Shown: positions 18,555 through 27,549 of the stretch, piece by piece
How the letters are laid out: the number at the start of each line of letters is the position of its first letter
How positions within the stretch are numbered: the stretch's first letter is position 1
Assembly (NCBI RefSeq): GCF_038593855.1
Contig: NZ_CP151996.1
Coordinates: forward strand, 620,001-684,000
DNA length: 64,000 nucleotides
Source: Lysinibacillus sp. FSL M8-0337
GTDB taxonomy: Bacteria; Bacillota; Bacilli; Bacillales_A; Planococcaceae
Reading direction: 5' to 3'
Translations under genes and position numbers: made by a program
Notes under the pieces: generated by a model
Told to the model about the DNA's origin: nothing
The model's input: only the letters and a program-made list of their open reading frames with translations
Databases searched by the model: none

Positions 18555-18560
18555 TATAAT
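18555..18560 (+). promoter_or_regulatory. Candidate -10 box of degS-degU
   Basis: TATAAT 80 nt before degS in the divergent degS/yvyE gap; the -35 is AT-rich and weak. Confidence 0.35.
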
Positions 18561-18639
18561 AGGTTTAGACTTAGATTCTATGAAATTGGTCTTTCAAAAT
18601 ACTATGTGATAATAAGGACATTAGACTGGGGAGTACACA

Positions 18640-19788
18640 ATGTTTTCAAATGATACCTTCGATTTAAAGTCGCTTGATGACGTATTCAATCGAATGTTAG
18701 AAACAATCATGAGCTCTAAAGATGATATTTTCATTATAAGTGAACAAAGCCGAAGAAGCTTTGAAGATATGCAACAAGAGCTAGAAATTGTTCGAAAACA
18801 AATTTCAACTGTCATCGATGAAGGCGATGCTTTAGAAAAAAGCACGCAGCTTGCTAAGCAAAGACTTGTGTTAGTGAGTAAAGCTTTTGATAATTATACC
18901 GAAGAACAAGTTAGAGATGCATATGAAACGGCACATGATTTTCAATTGAAGCTCTCCGTCATTAAAACACAAGAAAAGCAACTTCGCGACAAAAGAGATG
19001 ATTTAGAGCGACGTTTAAGAGGCTTACTCGATACAATTGAACGTGCTGATCATATTGTCAATCAAGTAAATGTTATTTTAAATTATTTAACGTCTGATTT
19101 GAAAAATGTTGGATTAGCGCTTGAACAAGCGAAAATGAAGCAAGATTTTGGTATTCGAATCATCGCTGCACAAGAAGAAGAGCGAAAACGTTTATCAAGA
19201 GAAATTCATGATGGACCTGCTCAAATGATGGCCAATGTCTTAATGCGTACGGACTTAATAGAAAGAACGTATCGAGAGAAGGGCATAGAATACGCTTTGG
19301 CTGAAATTGCTGATTTGAAGAAAACTGTGCGTAATGCACTGTCAGAGGTGCGACGAATTATTTATGATTTACGACCTATGGCGCTGGATGATTTGGGCAT
19401 TGTGCCGACATTAAAGAAATATTTGTCGACTGTGACCGAATATAATCCAGGAGTAGAAATTCATTTCCAGTCAAGAAGCACAGAACAACGTATTCCTTCA
19501 AATTACGAAGTATCCATTTTTCGCTTAGTGCAAGAATGTGTAACAAATGCCATGAAGCATGGGAAATGTAAGGATATTTGGGTAAAACTTGAATGGTTGA
19601 ACAATGCAGTGAATGTTGTCGTGAAAGATGATGGCGTGGGGTTCGATCAAAAAGTTGTGAAAGATCATTCCTTTGGTATTTTAGGAATGCGGGAACGAAT
19701 TGAAATATTAAATGGTACAATCTCAATTGAAAGTGAGATAAATCGAGGCACTACGGTATTATTTAAAATTCCGTTAGAAGTAGAGTAA
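18640..19788 (+). CDS. degS: Sensor histidine kinase DegS
   Basis: 382 aa, cytoplasmic (no membrane segment), with a long N-terminal coiled-coil sensor region (about 1-170). The dimerisation/phosphoacceptor domain follows, with EEERKRLSREIHDGPAQMM; the phosphorylated His is residue 190. The HATPase domain has NAMKHGKCKDI and DDGVGFDQ. Matches DegS in order and length. It phosphorylates DegU, a regulator of secreted enzymes, motility, competence and biofilm traits. It is co-transcribed with degU, 36 nt downstream. Confidence 0.96.
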   Translation: MFSNDTFDLKSLDDVFNRMLETIMSSKDDIFIISEQSRRSFEDMQQELEIVRKQISTVIDEGDALEKSTQLAKQRLVLVSKAFDNYTEEQVRDAYETAHDFQLKLSVIKTQEKQLRDKRDDLERRLRGLLDTIERADHIVNQVNVILNYLTSDLKNVGLALEQAKMKQDFGIRIIAAQEEERKRLSREIHDGPAQMMANVLMRTDLIERTYREKGIEYALAEIADLKKTVRNALSEVRRIIYDLRPMALDDLGIVPTLKKYLSTVTEYNPGVEIHFQSRSTEQRIPSNYEVSIFRLVQECVTNAMKHGKCKDIWVKLEWLNNAVNVVVKDDGVGFDQKVVKDHSFGILGMRERIEILNGTISIESEINRGTTVLFKIPLEVE

Positions 19789-19824
19789 AGAAGAGTGTTG
19801 CAGAATTTTAGGGGGTAAAGACTA

Positions 19825-20499
19825 ATGACGAAGATTATTATTGTAGACGATCACCAACTATTCCGAGAAGGAGTGAAACGTATCTTAGATTTTGAGGATA
19901 CGTTTGATGTAATTGCAGAAGGTGACGATGGCACAGATGTAGTAAATTTATATGCGGAAAATCAACCAGATGTTGTTTTAATGGATATAAATATGCCGGG
20001 GAAAAATGGTGTAGAGGCAACAGCAGATTTAATTACAGAATTTCCAGATGCTAAAGTCATCATGTTATCCATTCACGATGATGAAACATACGTAACTCAT
20101 GCACTAAAATCAGGCGCTCTTGGCTATATGCTAAAAGAGATGGATGCAGACGAAATCGTGGAAGCGATTAAAGTAGTGGCAAATGGCGGCTCTTACTTAC
20201 ATCCTAAAGTAACTAAAAATTTAGTAGCAGAATTCCGTCGCCTGTCTGAGCATGAAAACAAAGGCAACTTCCATCAAACAGAAATTCGCCGTCCATTCCA
20301 TTTATTAACAAAACGTGAATGCGAAGTTTTACAATTACTAACAGATGGACAATCTAACCGTACTATTGGTGAGACACTGTTTATTTCAGAAAAAACGGTA
20401 AAAAACCACGTTTCAAGCATTTTACAAAAAATGAACGTAAACGACCGTACACAAGCTGTTGTAACAGCTATTAAAAATGGTTGGGTTGAAGTACGATAA
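19825..20499 (+). CDS. degU: Response regulator DegU
   Basis: 224 aa. Receiver domain 1-120 with [13 protein letters not shown], the phosphoacceptor Asp54 in [10 protein letters not shown] and a Lys near 105. C-terminal LuxR-type helix-turn-helix at about 158-215 ([22 protein letters not shown]). Partner of DegS. In bacilli it controls flagellar, competence and exoenzyme genes, several of which lie downstream in this window. A GGGGG ribosome site precedes the ATG. Confidence 0.96.
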   Translation: MTKIIIVDDHQLFREGVKRILDFEDTFDVIAEGDDGTDVVNLYAENQPDVVLMDINMPGKNGVEATADLITEFPDAKVIMLSIHDDETYVTHALKSGALGYMLKEMDADEIVEAIKVVANGGSYLHPKVTKNLVAEFRRLSEHENKGNFHQTEIRRPFHLLTKRECEVLQLLTDGQSNRTIGETLFISEKTVKNHVSSILQKMNVNDRTQAVVTAIKNGWVEVR

Positions 20500-20525
20500 T
20501 TGCATAGTAGTAATGAAGGCTGTTT

Positions 20526-20572
20526 TTAAAAGCTACTTTAAAAGATAAAGTAGTTTTTAAGACAGTTTTTTT
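20526..20572 (+). terminator. Terminator of degSU
   Basis: AAGCTACTTTA / TAAAGTAGTTTTT stem-loop nested in a wider pairing and ending in a TTTTTTT run. Confidence 0.7.
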
Positions 20573-20695
20573 ATTATGCAACATTTTTATTGGAAAGACG
20601 TCTTTTAATGAAATAAGCACCTAAAAGTTGAAAATGCGCAACAAAATTCCTACTTAAGCATTTATATGCTACAATATTGCGCGGGAGGTTTTATG

Positions 20696-21244
20696 ATGTT
20701 AAAGAAAAGTATTCTAGCAGTTTTAACCTTATTAGTGTTAACTGCCTGTGGCAATAAAGATGAAGATTTAACGGCAAAAGAGCGTGAAAAGGTAATTGAA
20801 GACGGTACGGTAGGCTTTGAAATGATGGGTGAAGAGGTTAAAAAAGCTTCAAATGTGCCGGCTGATGAGGAAAAAGCAATTTTAGCGGCGTTTGATGAAT
20901 ATATTGCCGCATTTAATGATGAAGAAATTGATCGTTATATGGACACGATATCTAAGGATCCAAAAGGGTTTAATTATGATGAAGAGAAAGTATTCGCAGA
21001 TGAAGTATTTGCTCAATTTGATACGAAACGTGATGTAACAAATGTGACCATTGCAAAGTATAATGAGGATGAAGCGCAAGTATTTGCCAATATGACAACG
21101 CACTCTCTTCAAGTGCAAACAAACGTCGAACATGAAAGCGCTGGACGCCAAGTAACGGTATTTGTCAAAGAAGATGGAAAGTGGAAGGTAACGAGCGTCT
21201 TTTATATTGGAGATGATACTAAATCTAGCACGGGCAATCAATAA
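20696..21244 (+). CDS. Putative lipoprotein with NTF2-like domain
   Basis: About 182 aa. The first 20 residues are a lipoprotein signal with lipobox LTAC (Cys at about 18). A charged segment follows, then from about residue 65 a fold with LAAFDEYIAAFNDEEIDRYM and an ending VFVKEDGKWKVTSVFYIG. That pattern is typical of NTF2/SnoaL-like domains. No catalytic residues or function can be assigned. Two adjacent ATGs (20693, 20696) are possible; the second has better spacing (7 nt) from GGAGG. It is monocistronic between degU and degV. Confidence 0.7.
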   Translation: MLKKSILAVLTLLVLTACGNKDEDLTAKEREKVIEDGTVGFEMMGEEVKKASNVPADEEKAILAAFDEYIAAFNDEEIDRYMDTISKDPKGFNYDEEKVFADEVFAQFDTKRDVTNVTIAKYNEDEAQVFANMTTHSLQVQTNVEHESAGRQVTVFVKEDGKWKVTSVFYIGDDTKSSTGNQ

Positions 21245-21457
21245 GGGGAAATTTTTCCCTTTACTATACATAGAAGATGAATGTGAAATGAACGCTAGAT
21301 TTGAGCCTTATGGCAAAGTAAAGTTGAAATCTAGTGTATGTTACGGACTGAACTTGTAGTGAAAAAGTCAATTCCTGACGTCATTACGAGATTTCGTAAT
21401 TCAATTCACATTCATTTCTTTTTGAGGTAAACTTGGAACATAGGAGAGTGGAAATGA

Positions 21458-22300
21458 ATGAGGACGGCAATCGTAACAGACAGTACTGCATACCTTACGC
21501 CAGAAGAACGCGCGCGCTTAAACATTCGTATGATTCCGTTAAGTGTAAACATTTCAGGTGAGTTATTCGCAGAGGAAGTAGATATTACTGCATCTGAGTT
21601 TTATGATAAAGTACGGGGTGCAAAAGAATTCCCCAAAACAACTCAACCACCCATTGGTGAGTTTGCCTCACTCTTTGAAGAGTTGGCAAATGATTATGAC
21701 GAAGTAATTTCCATTCATTTATCGAGTGGTATAAGTGGTACATATCAAGGTGCGGTCCAAGCAGGAGAAATGGTGAAAGGTATTGATGTGTACCCATTTG
21801 ACAGCGAGATTTCTTGCGCTGTTCAAGGATTTTATGTGCTACGCGCGGCTGAAATGGCTGCGGAAGGTTGTTCAGCACAAGAAATACTAGCAGCATTAGC
21901 GGACATGCAGCAGTATATTCGTGCTTACTTCATTGTAGATGACTTAGCACACTTACAACGGGGAGGGCGTTTGTCTTCAGCAGCTGCATTAATCGGGGGC
22001 TTATTACAAGTAAAGCCTGTCTTACATTTTGTGGACAAGGTCATTGTACCGTTTGAAAAAATACGTACACGTAAGAAAGCACTAAAGCGGGCAGAAGAGT
22101 TATTGGCTGAAGATGCAAACAAGTATGACAAGATGGATGCTGTAGTTATTCACGGTAATTGCCAAAAAGAAGCCGAGGAATGGTTGGCACAACTTGCTAC
22201 GACTTACCCGAACGTAAACTTTAAATTAAGCTATTTTGGACCTGTTATTGGCACACACTTAGGTGAAGGTGCAATGGGTCTTGGCTGGACAAAAAAATAA
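21458..22300 (+). CDS. DegV family fatty-acid-binding protein
   Basis: 280 aa. The N-terminal IVTDSTAYLTPEERARLNI, then TTQPPIGEF, HLSSGISGTYQGA and DDLAHLQRGGRLSSAAALIGGLL are the DegV family signatures. Members such as FakB bind a fatty acid and present it to a kinase for phosphorylation. The location between degSU and comFA matches Bacillus subtilis yviA (fakB1). A GGAGAGTGGAA ribosome site precedes the ATG. Confidence 0.92.
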   Translation: MRTAIVTDSTAYLTPEERARLNIRMIPLSVNISGELFAEEVDITASEFYDKVRGAKEFPKTTQPPIGEFASLFEELANDYDEVISIHLSSGISGTYQGAVQAGEMVKGIDVYPFDSEISCAVQGFYVLRAAEMAAEGCSAQEILAALADMQQYIRAYFIVDDLAHLQRGGRLSSAAALIGGLLQVKPVLHFVDKVIVPFEKIRTRKKALKRAEELLAEDANKYDKMDAVVIHGNCQKEAEEWLAQLATTYPNVNFKLSYFGPVIGTHLGEGAMGLGWTKK

Positions 22301-22305
22301 TAGGT

Positions 22306-22340
22306 AAAAGTCTCTACAACTTGTTGTAGGGGCTTTTTTA
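22306..22340 (+). terminator. Terminator of degV family gene
   Basis: AAGTCTCTACAAC / TTGTAGGGGCTTTTTT stem with G-T pairs, short loop and T run. Confidence 0.8.
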
Positions 22341-22370
22341 TTTGCTTGATAGGCGCAGAGCGCAGAGGGA

Positions 22371-22476
22371 GAATCGCCACTAAATTATGAAGGGTCGCCA
22401 TTAAAATCATGCGAATCGTCACTAAAATCGGTAGAAACGCCAGTAATTAAGCAGAACCACAAGTAAAACCAACATG
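22371..22476. repeat. Degenerate 21-nt periodic repeat, five copies
   Basis: GAATCGCCACTAAA-like cores start at 22371, 22392, 22413 and 22434 (21 nt apart) and 22454 (20 nt). The first and third copies are closest to consensus and the fifth is eroded. It follows the degV terminator and precedes comFA; no gene is visible within it. Confidence 0.85.
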
Positions 22477-22499
22477 ATAAAGAGAAAGGAGCAAGATAC

Positions 22500-23867
22500 A
22501 TGAACTATAATGGATGGCTGTTGCCTCCCGCATTACGAGACTTTCATGAGGGACGAATTTGGTTAAAGGAGCATACACCGTTTGCTAAAGATGATATGGA
22601 GCAGGCTATTAATAGAAAATACTTTTTTATAATAGAAGGTATTCAAAAAACACCACGATTAAGATGTAATCGTTGCTATAATGACAATCCACATGAATTT
22701 ACTGGGTATGATTGCTCGAAATGTCTACAACGGTGCGTTTATTGCAGGCATTGCCTGAAGATGGGCAGAGTGAGCAGTTGCACACCATTGCTTATATGGA
22801 AAGGACCGAAGGCATGTCGAATCAAGCAGCATCCCCTTCAATGGACAGGGCAATTGACAGCACAACAACAACGAGCAGCCGATGAACTACTAGAAAGTGT
22901 AATAGCAGGAAAATCCCATTTGTTGAATGCAGTATGTGGAGCTGGTAAGACAGAGTTGCTCTTTCAGTCTGTACATTATGCGTTAGAAAAAGGGTTACGA
23001 GTGTGCATTGCCGCACCGCGTACAGATGTAGTATTGGAGTTATTCCCGCGCTTTCAAAAAGCTTTTCCACAAACTATTGTCCATGCGTACTATAGTGGGG
23101 CGCCAAAGCAGCATGGTTATGCACAGCTAATTCTAGCAACGACTCATCAACTGTATCGTTTCGAACGGGCGTTTGATGTCATGATTGTTGATGAAGCGGA
23201 TGCATTTCCTTATGCATATGATGCAACATTAGAAAGAGCAGTGCAAAAAGCTAAAACAATTGATGCACCAATATACTTTATTACAGCTACACCTTCTCAA
23301 TCATTAATTAATCAATATAAAAACAGTTATTCTTTTATCCCAAATCGATACCATCACAAGCCATTGCCCGTGCCATATTTTTGTTCGCTATGGGGCTATG
23401 AAAAAAATATAAAGCGAGGGAAACTTCCTCGAAAACTCAAAGCATGGACTGAAGAACGACTTGCGAAAAATGAGCCATTTCTTATATTTTTCCCGACAGT
23501 AGAACTGCTAAATCTAGCTACACCACTGTTTCAGAGGATACATGCAAATATATTAGCAGTACATGCTAAAGATCCAGAGAGAAAACAAAAAGTACTACAG
23601 TTACGCGATGGAAAAATTCCTGGATTACTAACGACAACCATTTTAGAACGAGGTATTACGATAAAAAATGTACAAGTTGCTGTTGTTGGAGCAGAGTCAA
23701 CAATCTTTACAGCGAGCGCACTTATTCAAATTGCGGGACGTGTAGGAAGGCATGCCTCTTATACGAATGGGGAAGTTGTTTTATTTCATCATGGAGTGAC
23801 TTTGGCAATGGATGAAGCTCGACAGAAGATTTTAGCTAACAATAAAGAGGGTTCAAACAATGAATAA
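22500..23867 (+). CDS. comFA: Late competence helicase-like ATPase ComFA
   Basis: 455 aa. The N-terminal Cys-rich zinc-binding region has several CxxC pairs between about 55 and 92 (CNRCYND, CSKCLQRCVYCRHC). The helicase core has Walker A AVCGAGKTELL (Lys150) and the DEAD-box IVDEADAFPY near 230. TTTILERGITIKNVQV and QIAGRVGRH are C-terminal helicase motifs. ComFA powers the uptake of transforming single-stranded DNA at the membrane. It overlaps comFC by 8 nt. The comFB gene that lies between them in Bacillus subtilis is absent. I see no clear ComK box upstream. Confidence 0.93.
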   Translation: MNYNGWLLPPALRDFHEGRIWLKEHTPFAKDDMEQAINRKYFFIIEGIQKTPRLRCNRCYNDNPHEFTGYDCSKCLQRCVYCRHCLKMGRVSSCTPLLIWKGPKACRIKQHPLQWTGQLTAQQQRAADELLESVIAGKSHLLNAVCGAGKTELLFQSVHYALEKGLRVCIAAPRTDVVLELFPRFQKAFPQTIVHAYYSGAPKQHGYAQLILATTHQLYRFERAFDVMIVDEADAFPYAYDATLERAVQKAKTIDAPIYFITATPSQSLINQYKNSYSFIPNRYHHKPLPVPYFCSLWGYEKNIKRGKLPRKLKAWTEERLAKNEPFLIFFPTVELLNLATPLFQRIHANILAVHAKDPERKQKVLQLRDGKIPGLLTTTILERGITIKNVQVAVVGAESTIFTASALIQIAGRVGRHASYTNGEVVLFHHGVTLAMDEARQKILANNKEGSNNE

Positions 23868-24450
23868 AATAGATAAGTTTTGTTTATTATGTGCACAGCC
23901 ATTACACTTTGCACCTTCTTGGCAAACACTTTTATTAAGATGCTTTCCACCATGTATTTGTGAAAAGTGTAAAGCGCAATTTGCACGTTCTACTTCAGCA
24001 ACGGCACTTTATCAATATAATGATGCAATGAAAGCATTTTTACATCAATATAAATTTCTACAAGATGTTGCACTTGCTAAAGTATTTCGACAGGAGTTAC
24101 ATGCACACTTTAAACAGGAAAAGGCGATAATTATACCCATTCCTATGCATCCTATGAAGCAAAAAGAACGTACCTTTTCCCATACGGAGGAGCTTCTAAA
24201 AGCAGCTAATATCTCCTTTACTCAACTTCTAGAAAAAGTAACAGTAGAAACACAAAGTTCAAAAAATAGAGAGCAGCGTATACAATCAGCGCCGCTTTTT
24301 CGTCTAATACCAGAAGCCCAAGTTAAGCGTAAAGATTACCTTCTTTTTGACGATATTAAAACTACAGGGACAACACTACGGCATGCCAAACAAGTTTTAC
24401 TAGAAGCAGGGGCCCGAAATGTTCGAACCTTCACTTTAATTAATGGATGA
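23860..24450 (+). CDS. comFC: ComFC family phosphoribosyltransferase-like protein
   Basis: 196 aa. The N-terminal CLLC and CICEKC cysteine pairs suggest zinc binding. The C-terminal type I phosphoribosyltransferase domain has the PRPP motif YLLFDDIKTTGTTLRHA (acidic pair at about 164-165). ComFC/GntX proteins support natural transformation and interact with ComFA; no PRTase substrate is established. Its start lies inside the end of comFA, so expression is coupled. Confidence 0.92.
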   Translation: MNKIDKFCLLCAQPLHFAPSWQTLLLRCFPPCICEKCKAQFARSTSATALYQYNDAMKAFLHQYKFLQDVALAKVFRQELHAHFKQEKAIIIPIPMHPMKQKERTFSHTEELLKAANISFTQLLEKVTVETQSSKNREQRIQSAPLFRLIPEAQVKRKDYLLFDDIKTTGTTLRHAKQVLLEAGARNVRTFTLING

Positions 24451-24535
24451 AAATGCTAAAACATCATGTATAATAGATTACGAATTTAGGATTCGTACAA
24501 TTAGATAGTGATCATGGCAAGAGGAGGAAGAAAAG

Positions 24536-24949
24536 ATGGCTGAGGTTCGAAATTGCCCAAAGTGTAATGAATTTTTTAATTATACAGGGGTCAGAGAAGT
24601 ATGTCATAAATGTGCACAATCTGAAGAGGAATTATATCAAATTGTTTATCGATTTTTACGCAAGCGTGAAAATCGCGCTGCGACAGTAGAACGAATTGTT
24701 GAAGCAACTGGTGCTGAAGAAGATTTATTATATAAATGGGTGCGCAAAGGTCGTTTACAGCCTGCAATGTTTCCAAACTTAGGCTATCCATGTGATAACT
24801 GCGGCCATTTAACGACAACGGGAAAATTATGTACAAAATGCCAAGATGAATTAAAGGCAGAACTTCGCACATTTGAGGCAGCGAAGGAGTTTCGTGAAAG
24901 TGTGGAACAACGTGATAAAGTAACTTATCATGCTGACCGCAAAAAATAA
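24536..24949 (+). CDS. yvyF: Flagellar operon protein YvyF (TIGR03826 family)
   Basis: 137 aa with two zinc-ribbon-like elements, CPKCNEFFNYTG...CHKC at about 6-26 and CDNCGHLTTTGKLCTKC at about 84-100. Between them lies a helix-turn-helix-like region (ATVERIVEATGAEEDLLYKWVRKGRLQ). The family sits at the head of the flgM operon in many Firmicutes. A chaperone or regulatory role is possible but not shown here. AGAGGAGG precedes the ATG. Confidence 0.88.
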   Translation: MAEVRNCPKCNEFFNYTGVREVCHKCAQSEEELYQIVYRFLRKRENRAATVERIVEATGAEEDLLYKWVRKGRLQPAMFPNLGYPCDNCGHLTTTGKLCTKCQDELKAELRTFEAAKEFRESVEQRDKVTYHADRKK

Positions 24950-25024
24950 TGTTGACATCACGTCAATTTTCGTGAAATGCGCAATAAAGATAAATTTTAC
25001 ACCTTACAAGATGGTTGATAAGCG

Positions 25025-25063
25025 AAAGTGTGTTAATTTTAAACAAAATTAGCACACTTTTTT
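25025..25063 (+). terminator. Terminator between yvyF and flgM
   Basis: AAAGTGTGTTAATTTT / AAAATTAGCACACTTT, one mismatch, loop AAAC, followed by a T run. This separates the com operon from the flagellar operon. Confidence 0.88.
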
Positions 25064-25075
25064 ATATTTGAAAAC

Positions 25076-25102
25076 TTAACATTGTTGGAGACAATCCGAA
25101 AT
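25076..25102 (+). promoter_or_regulatory. Candidate sigma-D promoter of flgM operon
   Basis: TTAA, 15 nt, TCCGAAAT, compared with the sigma-D consensus TAAA-N15-GCCGATAT (6 of 8 in the -10). It lies right after the upstream terminator and 37 nt before flgM. Confidence 0.6.
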
Positions 25103-25138
25103 AATAGTAAGATAAGCTTTTAAGATAGGGGGATGAAC

Positions 25139-25399
25139 ATGAAAATCACATCTTATGGTGTTAATGCAGTAAATGCCTATAAAAATCAAGTACGCAATGT
25201 GAAATCTGATACAAATAAAGCGTCATTTGCTGACAAAATTGAAATTTCAAAAGCCGCTCAGAACATGCAAGGTGTTACTACTTACAGTGCAGAACGTGCA
25301 GAGCGTGTGCAACAGTTAAAGGCAGATATTGATTCTGGAGAATATAAGGTCAATGCGCGTAAAGTTGCTGAAGATATGCTGAAATACTATCGTTTCTAG
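25139..25399 (+). CDS. flgM: Anti-sigma-D factor FlgM
   Basis: 86 aa. Typical FlgM layout: a disordered N-terminal half, then the sigma-binding helices KADIDSGEYKVNARKVAEDML near the C-terminus. It holds sigma-D (FliA-like) inactive until the hook is complete. The ATG at 25139 has 6 nt spacing from AGGGGG; the ATG two codons upstream touches the ribosome site. First gene of the late flagellar block. Confidence 0.93.
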   Translation: MKITSYGVNAVNAYKNQVRNVKSDTNKASFADKIEISKAAQNMQGVTTYSAERAERVQQLKADIDSGEYKVNARKVAEDMLKYYRF

Positions 25400-25426
25400 G
25401 AAATAACAGAAAGGGTGTTTAGCAAA

Positions 25427-25927
25427 ATGTCTGTAGAGACGATTTGTTCTACATTAACAAAGCTAGAAAGAATGCATAAAAGCTTGCTCGAACTAGCTTA
25501 TAAAAAAACAGAAATCATAAAAACTGGCGATATGAAAGCACTTGACCAAATGCTCAAGGATGAGCAGGCGCATGTAGCGGCTATCGATAAGCTCGAGCAA
25601 CAGCGTCAGATACAGGTAACACAATACCTAGGAGCAAAGGGAGTTGCGTCCACTGACAAAATGACTGTCGCTGATGTCATCGAAGCTGCTGAACAAGATG
25701 CTGAAAAAGACACACTATCAGCTGTTCGCAATCGACTCATGTCAATTATTAATGATTTACGCAAACAAAATGAACTCAATCAAAAATTAGTATTTCAATC
25801 ATTGCAATTCGTCAATCTGACATTAGATGCGCTACGTCCGCGTCCTGAGCAAATGAATTATTCGGGGCGTGAAGTGCGCGGTACGAATACAATGGCAAAA
25901 AAATCGTACTTCGATTCTCAAGCATAA
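25427..25927 (+). CDS. flgN: FlgN family flagellar export chaperone
   Basis: 166 aa, all-helical. Its length, heptad-rich sequence (ICSTLTKLERMHKSLLELA) and position between flgM and flgK match FlgN/YvyG, the chaperone of the hook-junction proteins FlgK and FlgL. The ATG was chosen 11 nt after AAAGGG; a GTG four codons earlier directly abuts the ribosome site. Confidence 0.9.
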   Translation: MSVETICSTLTKLERMHKSLLELAYKKTEIIKTGDMKALDQMLKDEQAHVAAIDKLEQQRQIQVTQYLGAKGVASTDKMTVADVIEAAEQDAEKDTLSAVRNRLMSIINDLRKQNELNQKLVFQSLQFVNLTLDALRPRPEQMNYSGREVRGTNTMAKKSYFDSQA

Positions 25928-25961
25928 TTTTATTAAAACGTTATTAAAGGGAGGAACAAGA

Positions 25962-27509
25962 ATGCGCTCAACATTTATGGGCTTAGAAACAAGTAGAAGC
26001 GGTTTATTTACACAGCAATCAGCTCTCTATACAACAGGTCATAATATTTCGAATGCCAATACACTTGGCTACTCACGTCAACGAGTAAACATGCAAGCTA
26101 CACCAGGGTTTCCAACAGCAGGTTTAAATACACCAAATTACCCTGGCCATATGGGAACAGGGGTAGAAACTGGTTCCATTCAACGCATTCGCGACGAGTT
26201 TATCGATCGACAATTCCGTCAAGAAACGAATAAATTAGGTTACTGGGAATCACGTTCAAATGCTATTTCTCAAATGGAAGATATTATGGATGAACCATCT
26301 AAATTTGGTTTGAACGCAGCATTGGAACAGTTTTGGAAAGGTCTACAAGATGTAAGTACAGCTCCAGAAAACGCGGCATCACGTAAAGTGGCAATTGAGC
26401 GTGCCAATCACTTAGCTCAATCCTTTAACTATATGGATACGCAACTAAAGACGATTCAAGGCAACATAGGTAACGAAATTAGTGTGTCGACAAATCGCAT
26501 CAACTCATTACTAAAGCAAATTGCTTCCATTAATAAGCAAGTGCAAGAGGTTGAACCAAATGGTCATGTACCGAATGATTTATATGATGCACGCGATGTG
26601 TTAATCGATGAATTAAATAGTTACATCCCAGTTTCAGTTGAACGTGTTCCTTCAGGAGGGCTTGCTTCTAGTGTAGCTGAAGGTAGTGTGACGGTTATTT
26701 TTAAGCCATATGGCACAAATACAGAAATTAAATTAGTTAATGGTAAAGATGCTGCGAATATTGAAGTCAACAGTGGTACTACACAAATTGATGGTACAAA
26801 TTTAGCGAATCTTTTTACAAACATTAAAGTAAACGGCACAGGTACAACAGATTCAGGAACGATTACATATGACCAGTTAGAGCCTGGCAAAGGTAAATTA
26901 CTATCTGTAATTGATTCATACGGTTATGAAAGTGCAACAGGTCCTAAAGGCTATTATCCTGAAACGATGGCTAACATTGACAAATTGGCTTCGGAATTTG
27001 CCAATGTCTTTAATGCAATGCATAAGCAAGGATTCGATTTCACTGGTGCTCAAAGCACACTCGATTTCTTTGAACCGATTGATAATACAAAACCATTGTC
27101 AGCAGGCAATATTAAAGTAAATGATGCGCTTATTAAAGATTCATCGAAATTGGCAGCTTCTACAGGAGCAAATGAAGAAGGGAACGGCAAATGGGCACTT
27201 GAACTGTCGAATATCCAGTCAAAGGTTCAAGCGAATTTAGATGGCGCAACATTTAAGTCATTCTATCAAGGAATTATTGGGAAGCTAGGTGTTGATGGAG
27301 AAGAAGCAGCACGTTTAAACGGAACTTCTGAAACATTGCTTGTGACAATCGGTAATAATCGTGCTGCAATTACTTCCGTATCGCTGGATGAAGAAATGAC
27401 CAATATGATTACATTCCAACAAGCGTATAACGCCAATGCTCGAATGATTACTGTCGTTGATGAAACATTAGACAAAATTATTAACGGCATGGGTCGTGTA
27501 GGAATCTAA
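25962..27509 (+). CDS. flgK: Flagellar hook-associated protein 1 FlgK
   Basis: 515 aa. The N-terminal FMGLETSRSGLFTQQSALYTTGHNISNANTLGYSRQR-type segment and the C-terminal NMITFQQAYNANARMITVVDETLDKIINGMG are the paired helices of FlgK. The middle is variable. It joins hook to filament. GGGAGG lies 7 nt before the ATG. Confidence 0.97.
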   Translation: MRSTFMGLETSRSGLFTQQSALYTTGHNISNANTLGYSRQRVNMQATPGFPTAGLNTPNYPGHMGTGVETGSIQRIRDEFIDRQFRQETNKLGYWESRSNAISQMEDIMDEPSKFGLNAALEQFWKGLQDVSTAPENAASRKVAIERANHLAQSFNYMDTQLKTIQGNIGNEISVSTNRINSLLKQIASINKQVQEVEPNGHVPNDLYDARDVLIDELNSYIPVSVERVPSGGLASSVAEGSVTVIFKPYGTNTEIKLVNGKDAANIEVNSGTTQIDGTNLANLFTNIKVNGTGTTDSGTITYDQLEPGKGKLLSVIDSYGYESATGPKGYYPETMANIDKLASEFANVFNAMHKQGFDFTGAQSTLDFFEPIDNTKPLSAGNIKVNDALIKDSSKLAASTGANEEGNGKWALELSNIQSKVQANLDGATFKSFYQGIIGKLGVDGEEAARLNGTSETLLVTIGNNRAAITSVSLDEEMTNMITFQQAYNANARMITVVDETLDKIINGMGRVGI

Positions 27510-27549
27510 ACGAATCTAGTTTGACAAAAAGAAAGGAGCTTTTACAAAC

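Noticed and set aside
22440-22500. ComK boxes (AAAA-N5-TTTT) before comFA
   Set aside because: No properly spaced pair of boxes is present; the region is taken up by the 21-nt repeats.
25869-25961. N-terminal extension of FlgK by 31 codons
   Set aside because: It overlaps flgN, has no suitable ribosome site, and the ATG at 25962 behind GGGAGG gives the normal FlgK N-terminus.
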